Below, piece after piece: positions 1 through 9,101 of a stretch of DNA of 23,886 nt (position 1 is the stretch's first letter; each line of letters begins with the position of its first letter). The position numbers and the translations under genes were made by a program. The notes under the pieces are model-generated. The model saw only the letters and a list, made by a program, of their open reading frames with translations. It was not told the DNA's origin and did not search any database. This DNA is from Chara braunii (Eukaryota > Streptophyta > Charophyceae > Charales > Characeae): the NCBI GenBank assembly GCA_003427395.1, contig BFEA01000176.1:2066861-2090746 (forward strand), written 5' to 3'.

Positions 1-49
<49 letters not shown>
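1..49. repeat. (AG)n microsatellite
   Basis: An uninterrupted AG dinucleotide run opens the window, so its true left end is not visible. It is followed by about 75 bases of AT-rich DNA before the decayed gag. The same dinucleotide class (CT on this strand) recurs inside the LTR-like block at 1889-1967 and 2046-2060. Confidence 0.97.
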
Positions 50-52
<3 letters not shown>

Positions 53-127
53 ATGAACTTAAATTATTGAAGTTCAAACTTTAAAATTAATCATAGTTTT
101 TTCTTCATTTTTTTCCCCTCTGTTTCT

Positions 128-1372
128 TTAGTCTTGACCCTGCTTTGCACTGTTTGCAACTCTGCATGTCTGCTTGTTGAATGTGCTTGTTAATTTGCTG
201 CAAGACAGGTGCTCTGCTGCCTGAACTACAAAGTGCAAAGCAGGTGAGTGCTCTACAGCGTCTGTGGCATCCCTCACTGACTTGAACGGTCTGTTGCTCA
301 AAGTCAGGATCGCATCAGTGGCCTTTTGGGCCTCCTGAGGATCATGCCACCGATCTTCCACCATCTTGAGAAAGTCCTCCAGTTTCTGGTCGACTGCCCA
401 AGCGCAGAAGTTGCGTCCATATCCCTGCAGTTGCACTAACCCGCTTAACCATCGCGTTGCGCTCCCCTCAAGATACGAGGCAGCCACAAACACTTCCTCG
501 TGTGGCAAGGTCAACTTGCACTTAACGTAGACTGGCACTGACCTCAACAATGTGTCGAGGTCTTCGCCCCTCTTGTCCCCTGAAAAGGGTTCGGGTGAGG
601 CAATGGTCGTTTTTGGAACCCACTGGCCTTGTCCCGGTACCTGCCCCACTCCGGGCTTTGGACCCTGGGGCGCAGGCTGCTGCACTAACTGCTGTTGGGG
701 TTGTGTGCCCAGCTGTTGTGCTGGCTGCGAGACAGCAGGCTGCCCAGTTACAGCAACATGCAACGGAGGTTGGGAATACACTGCCTGTACTGGAATCTGT
801 ACACTAGGACCTGCTGAGAACCCGCCTGTCAAATGCATTCCTTGGGAAGCGGCCTGTACCAATGTTGGAGCTATGTAGGGGGATACCCCAGTCACTGGTG
901 GGACCAAAGGAGGAGGTTGTACCACGGGCCAGGCACCGGGCCCTGATGGTGATGATGTCGCCTGAGCTCGCCCGACCAGCACGGCCAGGCTCTGCTGGAG
1001 CCTGGATGTCATGTAAGAGCACCATTTGGTGATCCTACATTTCTACTACATCTAGCAAGACCGTCCTCAGGGTCCTCACATCATCATCCACGTTTGTCAG
1101 GTCCATCTCCTCTAACTCACTAATGCCCGCCTATCTTCGTTCCATCCTCGCTCTTCTCCTAATCATTCTCTCTTCTCTGCCTTTATCTTCCCTAAAGCCT
1201 TTTGTAGTTGTGCCTCCTGAGCATCTGCTTGTCGTATGGCGATCTCTTCGGAAGTCAAACTTAACAACTGGCTTGCCATGACACCAGTGGACTGACTCAG
1301 GGTCTGTGCGATCGTTGACCCTACAGTCCATGAACTACTAGCTTGAGAGCTCTGCTGCGCAGCAGTTGCCAT
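128..1372 (-). pseudogene. Decayed retrotransposon gag (element 3)
   Basis: This is a Gag-like protein on the minus strand, broken by at least two frame changes. The first segment (1372-1163) begins MATAAQQSSQ and is helix-prone. A middle piece in another frame starts at the ATG at 1104-1106 (MDLTNVDDDVRTL). The main segment (1012-128, 294 residues) returns to the first frame. It has a P/Q/V-rich linker (about residues 20-130) and then a capsid-like part with PEPFSGDKRGEDLD, ASYLEGSATRWL and FLKMVEDRWHDP, which resembles the retrotransposon Gag capsid family. After the FKSVRDATDAVE motif the reading looks random, so the capsid is probably truncated near residue 245. No zinc knuckle, protease or RT follows before the window edge. 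It lies directly downstream, on its own strand, of the LTR-like block at 1650-2777. The Gag assignment is moderately sure; the exact breakpoints are not. Confidence 0.65.
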
Positions 1373-1883
1373 GGCTGCTGAAGTAGCGGCCTCGCTTGCA
1401 AATGCCCTGTGTTACATGCCCAGTTGGGCGATGTACATAATAAACTGAGGATCCGCAATGTGATAAAAAGGACTGAATGGACAATGCAGTGCAAGTGGAG
1501 TCTCAACAAGCAATGTGCATTCCGATACATACAAACAGGGAAGACTTTAGAAAGTTTAGATACAAGTCCTGACCTGACCGGGACTGACCTCTACCACGTA
1601 GTGCAAGACAGCGCAGTAGAATACTAGAATACCAATCTAGCCCAATCAATGTTACAACGCAGACCAAACATACATCATGCTCATCACAAGTTGTGAAGGG
1701 GCCTGGCACTATACACAGGAAGGAGGCGCCAGATCCAGACATACACAAACGAAGAGGAGGGGATCAGACAAGAAGAGGAAGGGGGAGATGGGAAAGTCGT
1801 CAACACCAAGTCTCGTTACAAGTCCCAAATAATCCCTCTTCAAAATGTCTGAAGTCCAATGTTGAGTCTGGATCCAAATGTCA

Positions 1884-1888
<5 letters not shown>

Positions 1889-1967
<79 letters not shown>
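1889..1967. repeat. (CT)n microsatellite, 79 bp
   Basis: A pure CT run, GA on the element-3 sense strand. It lies about 430 bases downstream of the TATA box in that orientation, so it would fall in the transcribed part of the LTR. It creates long artificial open frames (SLSL... and RERE...) that are not genes. Confidence 0.98.
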
Positions 1968-1970
<3 letters not shown>

Positions 1971-2045
1971 GTCTGCTGATGCAGTGAAGTCAGATAGCGA
2001 GAGGGTGAGAAGGAGATGGTGGACTGAGAAGAGGAAGAAGAAGAA

Positions 2046-2060
2046 CTCTCTCTCTCTCTC
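2046..2060. repeat. (CT)n short microsatellite
   Basis: A second, shorter CT run, 79 bases from the end of the first. A third run of about 12 bases lies near 2165. All fall within the putative LTR 3 and look like expansions of one motif. Confidence 0.9.
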
Positions 2061-2197
2061 ATGTGCCAGGTACTAACCTGTGAAGATGGCGCTGTGCTAC
2101 AATTACCTCAAAGACGAACTGGAGCAATGGTGCTGCAGGTAAGTCTCCCTGGCCTCCGCCCAATCTCTCTCTCTCTAGTACTACTCTAGCTCCTATG

Positions 2198-2262
2198 GCG
2201 CCCAACGTCGAAACTACTGCTAACGCTACTAGCGCCCAGCGCTGAAGACTACTGCTAACGCT
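2198..2262. repeat. Imperfect tandem repeat, two copies of about 30 bp
   Basis: Two copies of a unit running from gcgcccaacg-like to actactgctaacgct lie at 2198-2227 and 2232-2262. They share the actgctaacgct core exactly. The repeat is internal to the LTR-like block of element 3, and I assign it no function. Confidence 0.7.
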
Positions 2263-2385
2263 GCCACTACTACTGCAGCGCTCCTCCAGAGTGATGTTGC
2301 CGAATCCTGAAGACTACCCCCTGCCTCCTGAACTGCACGTGAAGTGCCTGGGAAGTACCTAGGAACTACCTGCCTGCCTGCAGGG

Positions 2386-2413
2386 CGGGCCAGTCCTATA
2401 TAGTGCTGGCCCG
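2386..2413 (-). promoter_or_regulatory. TATA box inside an inverted repeat (element 3 LTR)
   Basis: The minus strand reads CACTATATAGGA, a good TATA box (TATATA at 2397-2402). It is flanked by a perfect 8-bp inverted repeat, cgggccag at 2386-2393 and ctggcccg at 2406-2413. Its orientation would drive transcription toward the decayed gag at 1372-128. It is the best core promoter candidate in this part of the window. Promoter activity is inferred from sequence only. Confidence 0.45.
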
Positions 2414-2630
2414 TCCAGGAGGCTGCTCTTGTCAATGCCGAAACGTGCCAGACCCTGGCGTTGAAGCTCAACCAGGGGTTATCTTGAAAACAGGCCCGAA
2501 ATGGCATGTGCTAAAACCCTGGTTCGTTGCCCGAGTTTCAGGGAAGGTCGAACTGATGAGGGCCCGAAAGTGGCCCTCAGTTTCAGGTTGAAAACACTCA
2601 GGGTTGGAAAGGCCCTGATTTAGCCTGAAA

Positions 2631-2711
2631 CGACATAGGGCCAATCGGCCCTTGTTTTCAGGCTTTCAGGTTGAAGCGACACAGGGCCTGTAGGCCCTTG
2701 TTTTCAGGCTT
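2631..2711. repeat. Short direct repeats, 46-bp spacing
   Basis: Two 35-base copies at 2631-2665 and 2677-2711 share ggcccttgttttcaggctt and a gacaYagggcc start. Looser copies of the tttcagg / gggcc words continue upstream to about 2480. They lie in what would be the U3 part of LTR 3, upstream of the TATA box on the minus strand, where repeated enhancer-like units are common. The function is inference. Confidence 0.65.
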
Positions 2712-2777
2712 TTGGCCTGAAAACGTCACGGGACTGGAAATGGCCAGTGCAGCCTGTTGCAGGCGCAGCATGTAACA

Positions 2778-2942
2778 CCTGCTTGCCTCTGCGGCCCTAG
2801 CTCTTCGCTGCTGCTGCTGCCTCTCCCTCTGCTGGCGGAACAGAAATATGTCGCCCTCTGGTCCTAATGCCAAGTGGGCTATCGAGCGCCTCGCTGTTCG
2901 CAGGATCCTGTCGTCCTCTCTAGTTTCCTCCCTCTCACTCAT
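2778..2942 (-). pseudogene. Unidentified open frame cut by LTR 3
   Basis: From an ATG at 2940-2942 (preceded in frame by a stop six bases upstream) 55 codons run to the edge of the putative LTR at 2777. The frame then continues by chance into LTR sequence to 2658. The peptide begins MSEREETREDDRILRTA and includes LALGPEGDIFLF and a QQRERQQQQRRARAAEAS tract, so it is charged, Arg/Gln-rich and probably helical. I do not recognise a family. It could be the start of a host or transposon gene interrupted by element 3, or a chance frame. The glutamine tract comes from a gctgctgctgctg run. Confidence 0.25.
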
Positions 2943-4178
2943 AAGCTACAGAACTGGACACAATCTGCACTAGGTCAGACTAAGTGCCTACCGCAGCGTA
3001 GTGCCCAGACCAATTAAATAATTGGTGGCGATGTCAGAGTCTATACATTCGGGTCCAACAGGTAAGTCCAAATTCCTACAAACGAAACTATTTTCACTTA
3101 ATTAGTCCACAAACAGAGAGCAGGTCTACCTAATGCTGTCCGTCAGATGTCAATGGCAGTCCATCTAACTAATCAAGAATAAAAACAAAATCGTCTGTGT
3201 GGATATTTGCAGAGTGGAATTAAACACAAACTTATCACCCAGAATCTACCCCTCCCTCAGTTCTTGTTGATGGTCTCTTGACGTCAGCGTCCCTGAGCAA
3301 TTCAGAACAGCGTGCGTGTCTAAAGGTGTGCACATGGCCCGCCCCTGTGCCCCAAGTCTATGCTGAGCTGGCCAGCCCTGCACAATGTTTACCCTCGCGT
3401 GCAGCGAGCCTTACACCAACCGATTGGCTGATCAGGAGGAGTTTAAGGACGGCCCCCGAAGTCCTCAGGAATTATTTGACGTCGCAGACAGGACGATGAT
3501 CACAACCAATGGAAGGTAACCCCGCCGGTGCTTGCTTATAGACGCCCGATACTCGTCTCGCTTGTAGGGCTGACCTTCCCCTAATAAACCATCTATCAGC
3601 GCAGCAGGCAGACAAAGGACAAAGCAGCAAAGCATGCGTGCTCTACTCCCGATGGGTTGGCATGGTGACCGTGACCTAGTGCTTCGTCCAGGGCCCTTCA
3701 GAAAGCTCCGCCCTCTCCTTCCAGATGCTCTACGTGAACAATGTTGACTCTCAAGGTTGAGCGCACTCAACTCCTCACATGAAAGGACTCTCAAGACAGA
3801 ACACACAACCTCACGGTAAGAAGTGTCGAAGAGGGTAGATAAGGTTAGGTGCAACGTACCTCAAAATAGCTTCCCCCAACCACAGATATTCTCACCAGAT
3901 GACCTGATGCCGATTGCGATGACCAATCGCTGCTTCGGCACAACCAGCATTACACCTCCGTTCCACCTCAACATCAAACGCACATCAGCTAGTTCTCATC
4001 ACACTGCGAACACCCAACATTCACCACATAGCCTTCCTTGTGATACCCCTCATCTCCTGGGTCGCCTGCTTGCCTTTGCCCTCCTCACTACACACTCCCT
4101 ACCGCCGCTTGCCCAGCAGACCGCATGCATGTACCGCATAGGCACAAGACAAGCGTCGGATGAGCCCACTGTACCACA
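2943..4178. other. Unassigned intergenic or leader region
   Basis: No coding region here is convincing. Frames on both strands are short, overlap each other and show no motifs. If the PBS at 4179-4190 belongs to an element running left, this stretch would be its untranslated leader or its remnant, but no gag follows in the expected place. Visible items are a 16-bp AT-rich near-palindrome at 3010-3025 (ccaatta / taattgg arms), CCAAT-like words near 3415 and 3505, and a tgacgtca word near 3277. Confidence 0.4.
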
Positions 4179-4190
4179 ACTCTGATACCA
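4179..4190 (-). other. Primer-binding site, initiator tRNA-Met type (element 2)
   Basis: The minus strand reads TGGTATCAGAGT, matching the plant initiator tRNA-Met complement (TGGTATCAGAGC) at 11 of 12 bases. It lies three bases (ATT) from an LTR end of the form ...TTGCA. Element 1 has the same ATT spacer and TTGCA end at 23658-23662, so the two elements are probably related. This site primes minus-strand DNA synthesis in LTR retrotransposons. Confidence 0.75.
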
Positions 4191-4193
4191 AAT

Positions 4194-5009
4194 TGCAAGG
4201 AAAAATGAGCGATAGCGAACTTCAGAAACCAAGCAGCATCATACACATGAGACCAGATAATCGTGACCTCGAACCAAAAGAAGAATTGCAACACGAGTTC
4301 CACCAAATAAGAGCACAGCAAAAGCTCATAAGTGACAATGTTGGAATGGTCTCATCATCATCAACAAAGAACCAATGTCGACATCCTATCTGGCGCTCTG
4401 CGCCCAGACTACAAATGGCAGATCCTATCTAGCCTATCTACAATGCCGCTGGTGACGTCAACAGCTCCCCGAAGTACGAGTACTCTCGGCCAATGCCGTT
4501 CGCCTCAAGCACCAGGTATGTCTCTCGTAGCACTCACAACCTCGATCCCCCACTCACAGATGCCATGTGCACCCAAGGACCACCATGCTCCCCATCCAGC
4601 TATGCAGCGCAGCTCGGCTATGGCTGCCTGCCTCTCCCTGCTCGCCCGTGAGCGCGTGAGCCTGGCCAGCGTGTAGCGCAGCATGCAGCTAGCGCCAGAA
4701 TGAGAAATGCGGGGGCAGGCACTTTCCTAAATGGAAGTTGCCTGCCTGCTGCGTGCGACCTGGCTGCACCGGGCCCCGGCCCAGAAGCTTCCGGTAGGCT
4801 CCGGGAGGCTGAGCCCCAGTCTGAAAGAATCAGGCCCTGGGCCTGTGACAGTTACCCGTGCCCAACTGCCCGCAGCCTGTGTTGGGTCCTTGTTGCGTAT
4901 TTCGCCCAGGGCCTGACTCAGATGCATTTGATAGAGGTAGGCAAGGCCTGGGCGCTTTCAACCAACCGGCACTGCTCAACTGCCTGAATTTTCCCAGGAG
5001 CGTGGAGAC
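4194..5009 (-). repeat. LTR of element 2, 3' part (left boundary firm, right unknown)
   Basis: Sequence immediately beyond the PBS at 4179-4190 must be the 3' end of a 5' LTR on the minus strand, ending CTTGCA at 4194. The rest is non-coding. I could not locate the opposite end. It may lie before 5009, or element 1, whose LTR begins at 5010, may have inserted into it. A gtgacgtcaac word at about 4451 resembles the ACGTCA motif of LTR 1. No second copy of this LTR is in the window, and no coding region for element 2 was found. Confidence 0.45.
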
Positions 5010-6003
5010 TGCAATGAGCCCAGACGTGATGATACTCGTCAACATTACCAATCCAAATGATTATCAATCTGCTGATGAATGACAAACAATCGCAAATATG
5101 AGATGATAGAATGAGGTGGGAATCATACACAGACGAAGAAGGAGAGAGGGGGAATAGACAAAGGAGACAGAAGAAGACAACAGCCCACTTCTGCTTCGGG
5201 TACCTCCTTCTCCTCACCAACTCATCAATCAATAGTCCGAATACAATGTCTGAAGTTCTTCCTCAATGTGCCACGTGGCACGTCAATCTGTCTACATCAG
5301 CAACTGGAGAGTATCGTCATCAACCAGGTACGTATCCTTGATAACCACAGTCTTGATCCCCTTCCGAAGTGACGAAGAATCAGAACAGCCTCTTCAATCA
5401 TGTAGCCCGCCACGCCATCAACATATACAGGTGGCAACGGGCACGTCAGCAATGGCGCATGGCAGCTGCCACGTCAGCATGCCCAGAAGACCATCGCCAG
5501 CCAGCAGCGCCTTGCCGTCCTCCTCCTATGCCAGCCTAGAGCCAACGTCAAGCCAATGTCGCAGCGTCACAGCGTCAATGTCACAGTCAATGCGTGCAAC
5601 ATTGACACAAGACCGAATGCCCGTCCAGCCAGGAAGTCAACTCTTAAGTAGCGTGGATGCGGGGTCTGGACCCCGGGTGCTGAAGTCCTGCACCGTCCAG
5701 ATCTCGATGTGAATGAGGGCCCATATTGGCCAGAAACTGTATTCCTCCCGCCCTGAATGTTGTCTGGGTACCTGCACACAACAAGTGAATGTATCCGACC
5801 ATAGGCCTGGGCGCGGTACCTTTGACTCTACAGTTGACTTTGACTGTTGAATTTCCTTTGTGCCGCGTTCGGTCACACAGCCTCCTCGACAGACTCAGGC
5901 TGGGCATGTCTCGGTCACATAGCCCAGCACAGACAACAGAGTCTGTGTTTTTACCGGGGGCAAAGTTCTGAGCCCCGGTTTGCTGCTGAACAGGGTTACT
6001 GCA
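5010..6003 (-). repeat. 3' LTR of element 1
   Basis: The left end at 5010 is firm, because 5010-5234 matches 23662-23886 with three substitutions and both copies end TTGCA on the minus strand. The right end at 6003 is a proposal. There the minus strand reads GGGTCGACAGGAA (10 of 13 purines) followed by TGCAGTAACC, giving a TGCA / TGCA terminal match about 40 bases after the pol stop. An alternative end near 5742, after the purine-rich AGGGCGGGAGGA (5743-5754), is possible. A weak TATA-like GTATATG lies at 5422-5428. A hairpin (accgggg / ccccggt, 5953-5959 and 5973-5979) would lie in U3. Confidence 0.7.
5280..5550 (-). promoter_or_regulatory. Cluster of ACGTCA (TGACGT) motifs in LTR 1
   Basis: Plus-strand ACGTCA occurs at 5280-5285, 5443-5448, 5471-5476 and 5545-5550. 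On the LTR sense strand these are TGACGT, two of them in the fuller GCTGACGTG context. TGACGT and TGACGTGG are classic plant bZIP (TGA / G-box-type) core sites. Three lie within about 20-125 bases upstream of the weak TATA at 5424. A perfect 10-bp palindrome, ggcagctgcc, abuts one motif at 5461-5470. Binding is inferred. Confidence 0.45.
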
Positions 6004-6043
6004 TTCCTGTCGACCCAAATTTCGAGTTCCATCGCAGAAACAT

Positions 6044-8098
6044 TTAAGGCTTCAACCCACGTTCATAAGCAGAGACGATATCAGGAGCAGATTCAAGGAG
6101 TTCCCTTTTACTAAACCATCTGTCCTCAGATGGTGCCTGACTCTTAAAACGAACTTTGAATTGCTTCTGGGGTCGTACTCGTGCACCTGTAGAGAAGAAC
6201 CCATGTTCTATAATGCGGTCCACTTCATATCCACCATCCATGTCTGGCGGTATCATAGATGGTCTATGGGGGAATTCATCTCCTTCTACATAAGGTAGCA
6301 ACTTGGACGCATGAAAGACAGAATAGGTCTTGAGATGAGGGGGTATATCAATTCTGTAAGACGGTCCCTCTGCATCTCCAATCACTTTAAGAGCTTCCCA
6401 GGGTCCAAAATAGACAGGCAGAAGTTTCTGAGACACATTTTCTTCTAGTGAAAACTCTTTAGACTTGACCCAGACCAGATCACCTTCTTTGAACATTGAT
6501 GGTCGTCGATGCTTATTAGCTTGTTTGATCATCCGGTCCTGAGCTTTCTTTAGGTTCTCCTTTACCTTTCTAATGTCTTCTTGAAACAATACTACGTATT
6601 CGCGGGTCCCTGGAGGTAACCTAAGAAACTGGTCCCTCGTCACTACATCAATGGGACGCTTAGGTTTCCACCCTTTATGCAGTGCGTTAGGTGTTCGTCT
6701 TGAAGAGGTATGAGCACTACTATTATATGCACTTGCTATCTTAGGTAAGTTCTCATCCCAATCTATTTGATCGGGTCTTACATACATGCGCAAAAGCTGT
6801 TGGCACAAACGGTTCATTTGTTCACTCTGTCCATTCGTTTCAGGGTGTCGCCCTGACGACATGGTTAGACGTATACCGTATGCCTCCATCAGCTTTTGCC
6901 ATGGCATACTTGTGAATCTGGTATCGCGGTCAGATACAATGGATTGAGGGAAACCATACTCAGTCACCCATCGCATCTGAAACTTTTGGATCACAAGTTC
7001 CGTTCTCGCTTCTGCGGGTAAGGGAATGAACATAGCGTGCTTAGAGAAACAATCTACAATCACCATCACTTGACTATTGCCATTCCGACTTTTGGTGAGA
7101 CTCATGAAATCCATGGAGATAGACTCACCTGGTTCGCTTGGAATTGGTAATGGTCTAAGAAGACCAAGTGGATTCTCATGTGAGGGTTTGTTTCTCTGAC
7201 ACACAAGACAGGTACGAACATAAGTTAGTACATCCTTTTTCAATCCCTTCCATTCAAACCGTTCTCTAACTTCAGCGTAAGTTTTCTTGAAACCAAAATG
7301 ACCTTCAGTGTCGTGACATTCCCCAATAAGTAGACTTTTGATTTCTTCCTGGTGAGGAATACACAATCGTTGTTCACTTTGGTCTAACAAGAAAAGCAAA
7401 CCATCAATTACCTTATAGTTGGGAAGTAGACTCGGGTCTTTCGCAAGGACATCCATGATAGGTTTNCATATCGGGTCATTAACATAGCCTTGACGAATTC
7501 TATCTTTCAGATCATTCCCAACGTCTAGGTAAGAGACAATGGCACCAAAGAAATCACATCTTCTAGACAATGCATCTGCAACCACGTTAGACTTACCTTT
7601 GATAGTGTTCAACTCAAAATCAAAAGTATCAATGAATGCAGACCATCGTACTAGCTTATCAGAGAACCTAGGTTGTGTCTTTATCCACTTCAGGGTAGAG
7701 TGGTCTGAATACACAGTGAAGTGTTTCCCTAATAGACAGTGTTTCCAGGTGTCTAAGGCACAGACTAACGCATACAATTCTCTTTCATAGGTAGAATTAG
7801 CAACCTTTTCAGATGGCAATCGTGCAGACATAAACTCAATCGGTCTGTAACCATTGCCGTCGTTCTGTTGAAGAACTGCGCCAATCCCATACTGACTTGC
7901 ATCAGTTGTGACAATAAAGGGAAGAGATAGGTCAACAATTTTCAGAACAGGGTAGTGAGTCAGAGCGTACTTTATCTTTTTGAACGAGGACTCACAATCC
8001 TTGTCCCACAACCAGATTGTTCCTTTCTTTAACAATCTTCTCATTGGTGTAGCGATCAATGAGAAGTTTCTGACAAACTTCCTATAGTAGCTTGCCAA
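6044..8098 (-). CDS. pol: Ty3/gypsy pol: RT C-terminus, RNase H, integrase, chromodomain
   Basis: This is the C-terminal part of the element 1 polyprotein (684 residues), in the same frame as the RT segment and separated from it only by a TGA at 8141-8143. Residues 1-60 finish the RT (MASYYRKFVRNFS). RNase H follows with TTDAS (D66), YERE (E105) and YSDHSTLKW (D132). Integrase has the HHCC zinc motif (H262, H267, C297, C300) and a DDE core of D330 (SMDF), D390 (VSDRD) and E426 (NGQSEQ), the expected 35 residues after D390. A GPY/F-like module reads YFGPWEALK (about 563-571). The chromodomain spans about 624-680 (YEVDRIIEHG, FKVRFKSQ, RWFSKREL) and may direct integration to modified histones. 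All catalytic residues are present. One N falls in codon 211. The first M is internal, not a real start. Confidence 0.93.
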   Translation of the reverse strand: MASYYRKFVRNFSLIATPMRRLLKKGTIWLWDKDCESSFKKIKYALTHYPVLKIVDLSLPFIVTTDASQYGIGAVLQQNDGNGYRPIEFMSARLPSEKVANSTYERELYALVCALDTWKHCLLGKHFTVYSDHSTLKWIKTQPRFSDKLVRWSAFIDTFDFELNTIKGKSNVVADALSRRCDFFGAIVSYLDVGNDLKDRIRQGYVNDPIXKPIMDVLAKDPSLLPNYKVIDGLLFLLDQSEQRLCIPHQEEIKSLLIGECHDTEGHFGFKKTYAEVRERFEWKGLKKDVLTYVRTCLVCQRNKPSHENPLGLLRPLPIPSEPGESISMDFMSLTKSRNGNSQVMVIVDCFSKHAMFIPLPAEARTELVIQKFQMRWVTEYGFPQSIVSDRDTRFTSMPWQKLMEAYGIRLTMSSGRHPETNGQSEQMNRLCQQLLRMYVRPDQIDWDENLPKIASAYNSSAHTSSRRTPNALHKGWKPKRPIDVVTRDQFLRLPPGTREYVVLFQEDIRKVKENLKKAQDRMIKQANKHRRPSMFKEGDLVWVKSKEFSLEENVSQKLLPVYFGPWEALKVIGDAEGPSYRIDIPPHLKTYSVFHASKLLPYVEGDEFPHRPSMIPPDMDGGYEVDRIIEHGFFSTGARVRPQKQFKVRFKSQAPSEDRWFSKRELLESAPDIVSAYERGLKP

Positions 8099-8140
8099 GC
8101 CAAGAAAAGATCGTAACTCAGTTACAGACTTTGGTTGTGG

Positions 8141-8985
8141 TCAGTCTCTAATTGCTGATATTTTCTTTTCTTCAGGCCTGAGGCCATCTTGGTTCACTAT
8201 ATGTCCTAAGTATAAAACTTCAGACTTAGCGAACTCNGACTTCTTCNGGTTNATTTTGAAGTTGCCTTCTCGCAACTTACTCAAAACNAGACGAAGATGC
8301 TTCTCGTGTTCTTCNANTGTTTTACTATATANGAGAATGTCATCCAGATAGACGATGACGAACTGATCCAACCATTGACGAAATAACTCGTTCATTGAAC
8401 GTTGAAATGTAGCAGGAGCATTAGTCAATCCGAAGGGCATTACCATAAACTCGTAATGGCCATACCTGGTCCGGAAGGCAGTCTTGTGTTGATCTGCGGG
8501 TTCCACCTCGATCTGATGGTACCCAGACTTCAGATCAATTTTACTGAAGTACTTGCATCCCTGTAGTTGGTCAAGTAAATCGTAGATGCGAGGAAGTGGT
8601 TCGGCATTCTTGACAGTGACGACATTCAACCCTCGGTAGTCAATACATAGACGTAATTCACCTTCCTTTTTGGGCACAAACAAGACAGGTGCTCCATAAG
8701 GAGATGAACTAGGGCGAATCCATCCCTTGTCAGTAAGATCATGCAGCTGTTTCTTTAACTCCTCAAGTTCCCTGGAAGACATTCGATAGATAGGGCCCTT
8801 AGGAATTTTACTACCCAAAATAATCTCAATGGTGTGCTTTATAGCACACTCAGTAATTCCGGTGGGTTCATTCTGCAGATCCTTACATTCAGAGAAACGT
8901 CTTTCAATCGTCGGAGGACGGGAAGAAGAAGACTCACGGTTTTCTTTACCAGCACCAACATAACTTCTTGTTCCAACTTTTTCTT
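8141..8985 (-). CDS. pol: Ty3/gypsy pol: reverse transcriptase N-terminal and catalytic part
   Basis: The open frame holds RT domains 1-5. From the first ATG (8818) it reads [22 protein letters not shown] (55-65), [14 protein letters not shown] (90-103), [16 protein letters not shown] and the catalytic YLDD (157-160). The frame is open further upstream to about 8985, where the typical pre-RT spacer ([19 protein letters not shown]) is recognisable, so 8818 is not the true start. Just upstream the frame must change by one base to join the protease frame, in the aagaaaaag stretch near 8980-8990. The segment ends at a TGA (8141-8143) where related elements normally have Trp, most simply a TGG-to-TGA change. 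Seven isolated Ns lie between 8237 and 8332. Confidence 0.92.
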
Positions 8986-9044
8986 AGAAACCATTGAACG
9001 AAAAGATGGATAACTCATACAACAAAAGGATAGACTTGAGTCAG

Positions 9045-9059
9045 AGCCAGACTTATGAT
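9045..9059. repeat. LINE target-site duplication, left copy
   Basis: agccagacttatgat, identical to 20169-20183. It abuts the A-rich tail of the LINE (T-rich on this strand) and is part of the element 1 coding sequence, where it encodes YHKSG on the minus strand. Confidence 0.95.
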
Positions 9060-9101
9060 TTTTTTTTTTATTATTATTATTATTATTTTATTTTTTTTTT
9101 T
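9060..9101 (-). repeat. A-rich tail of the LINE with AAT repeats
   Basis: On the minus strand the LINE ends in an A run of about 11, then AAAAT, seven AAT-like units and about 10 As before the duplication. This marks the 3' end left by target-primed reverse transcription. Interspersed AAT units may reflect tail slippage or microsatellite growth after insertion. Confidence 0.93.

Larger units (their letters stand above)
1650..2777 (-). repeat. Probable 5' LTR of element 3
   Basis: This 1128-bp block starts tgttaca and ends tgtaaca, a perfect 7-bp terminal inverted repeat of the TG...CA form typical of LTRs. It sits just upstream, on the minus strand, of the decayed gag, as a 5' LTR should. 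It contains a TATA box in the right orientation (2397-2402), and the CT runs read as GA repeats downstream of that box. The 5 bases flanking each end do not match (atcaa and cctgc), which argues against a solo LTR and fits a 5' LTR whose partner lies outside the window. I see no convincing primer-binding site. The minus strand has TGGTATT at about 1630-1636, resembling the start of an initiator-Met PBS but 13-14 bases away and then diverging. No second copy is visible to confirm the ends. Confidence 0.5.

Noticed and set aside
1693-2062. Open frames of Ser-Leu or Arg-Glu repeats
   Set aside because: They are translations of the CT/GA microsatellite, not genes.
3465-3854. Minus-strand open frame of 129 codons
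   Set aside because: It has no recognisable motif or similarity pattern and overlaps other random frames; not supported as a gene.
5743-5754. Purine-rich tract (minus strand) as the element 1 polypurine tract
   Set aside because: It is not followed by TG, and it lies far from the pol stop; the tract at about 6004-6016 followed by TGCA fits better, though neither is proven.
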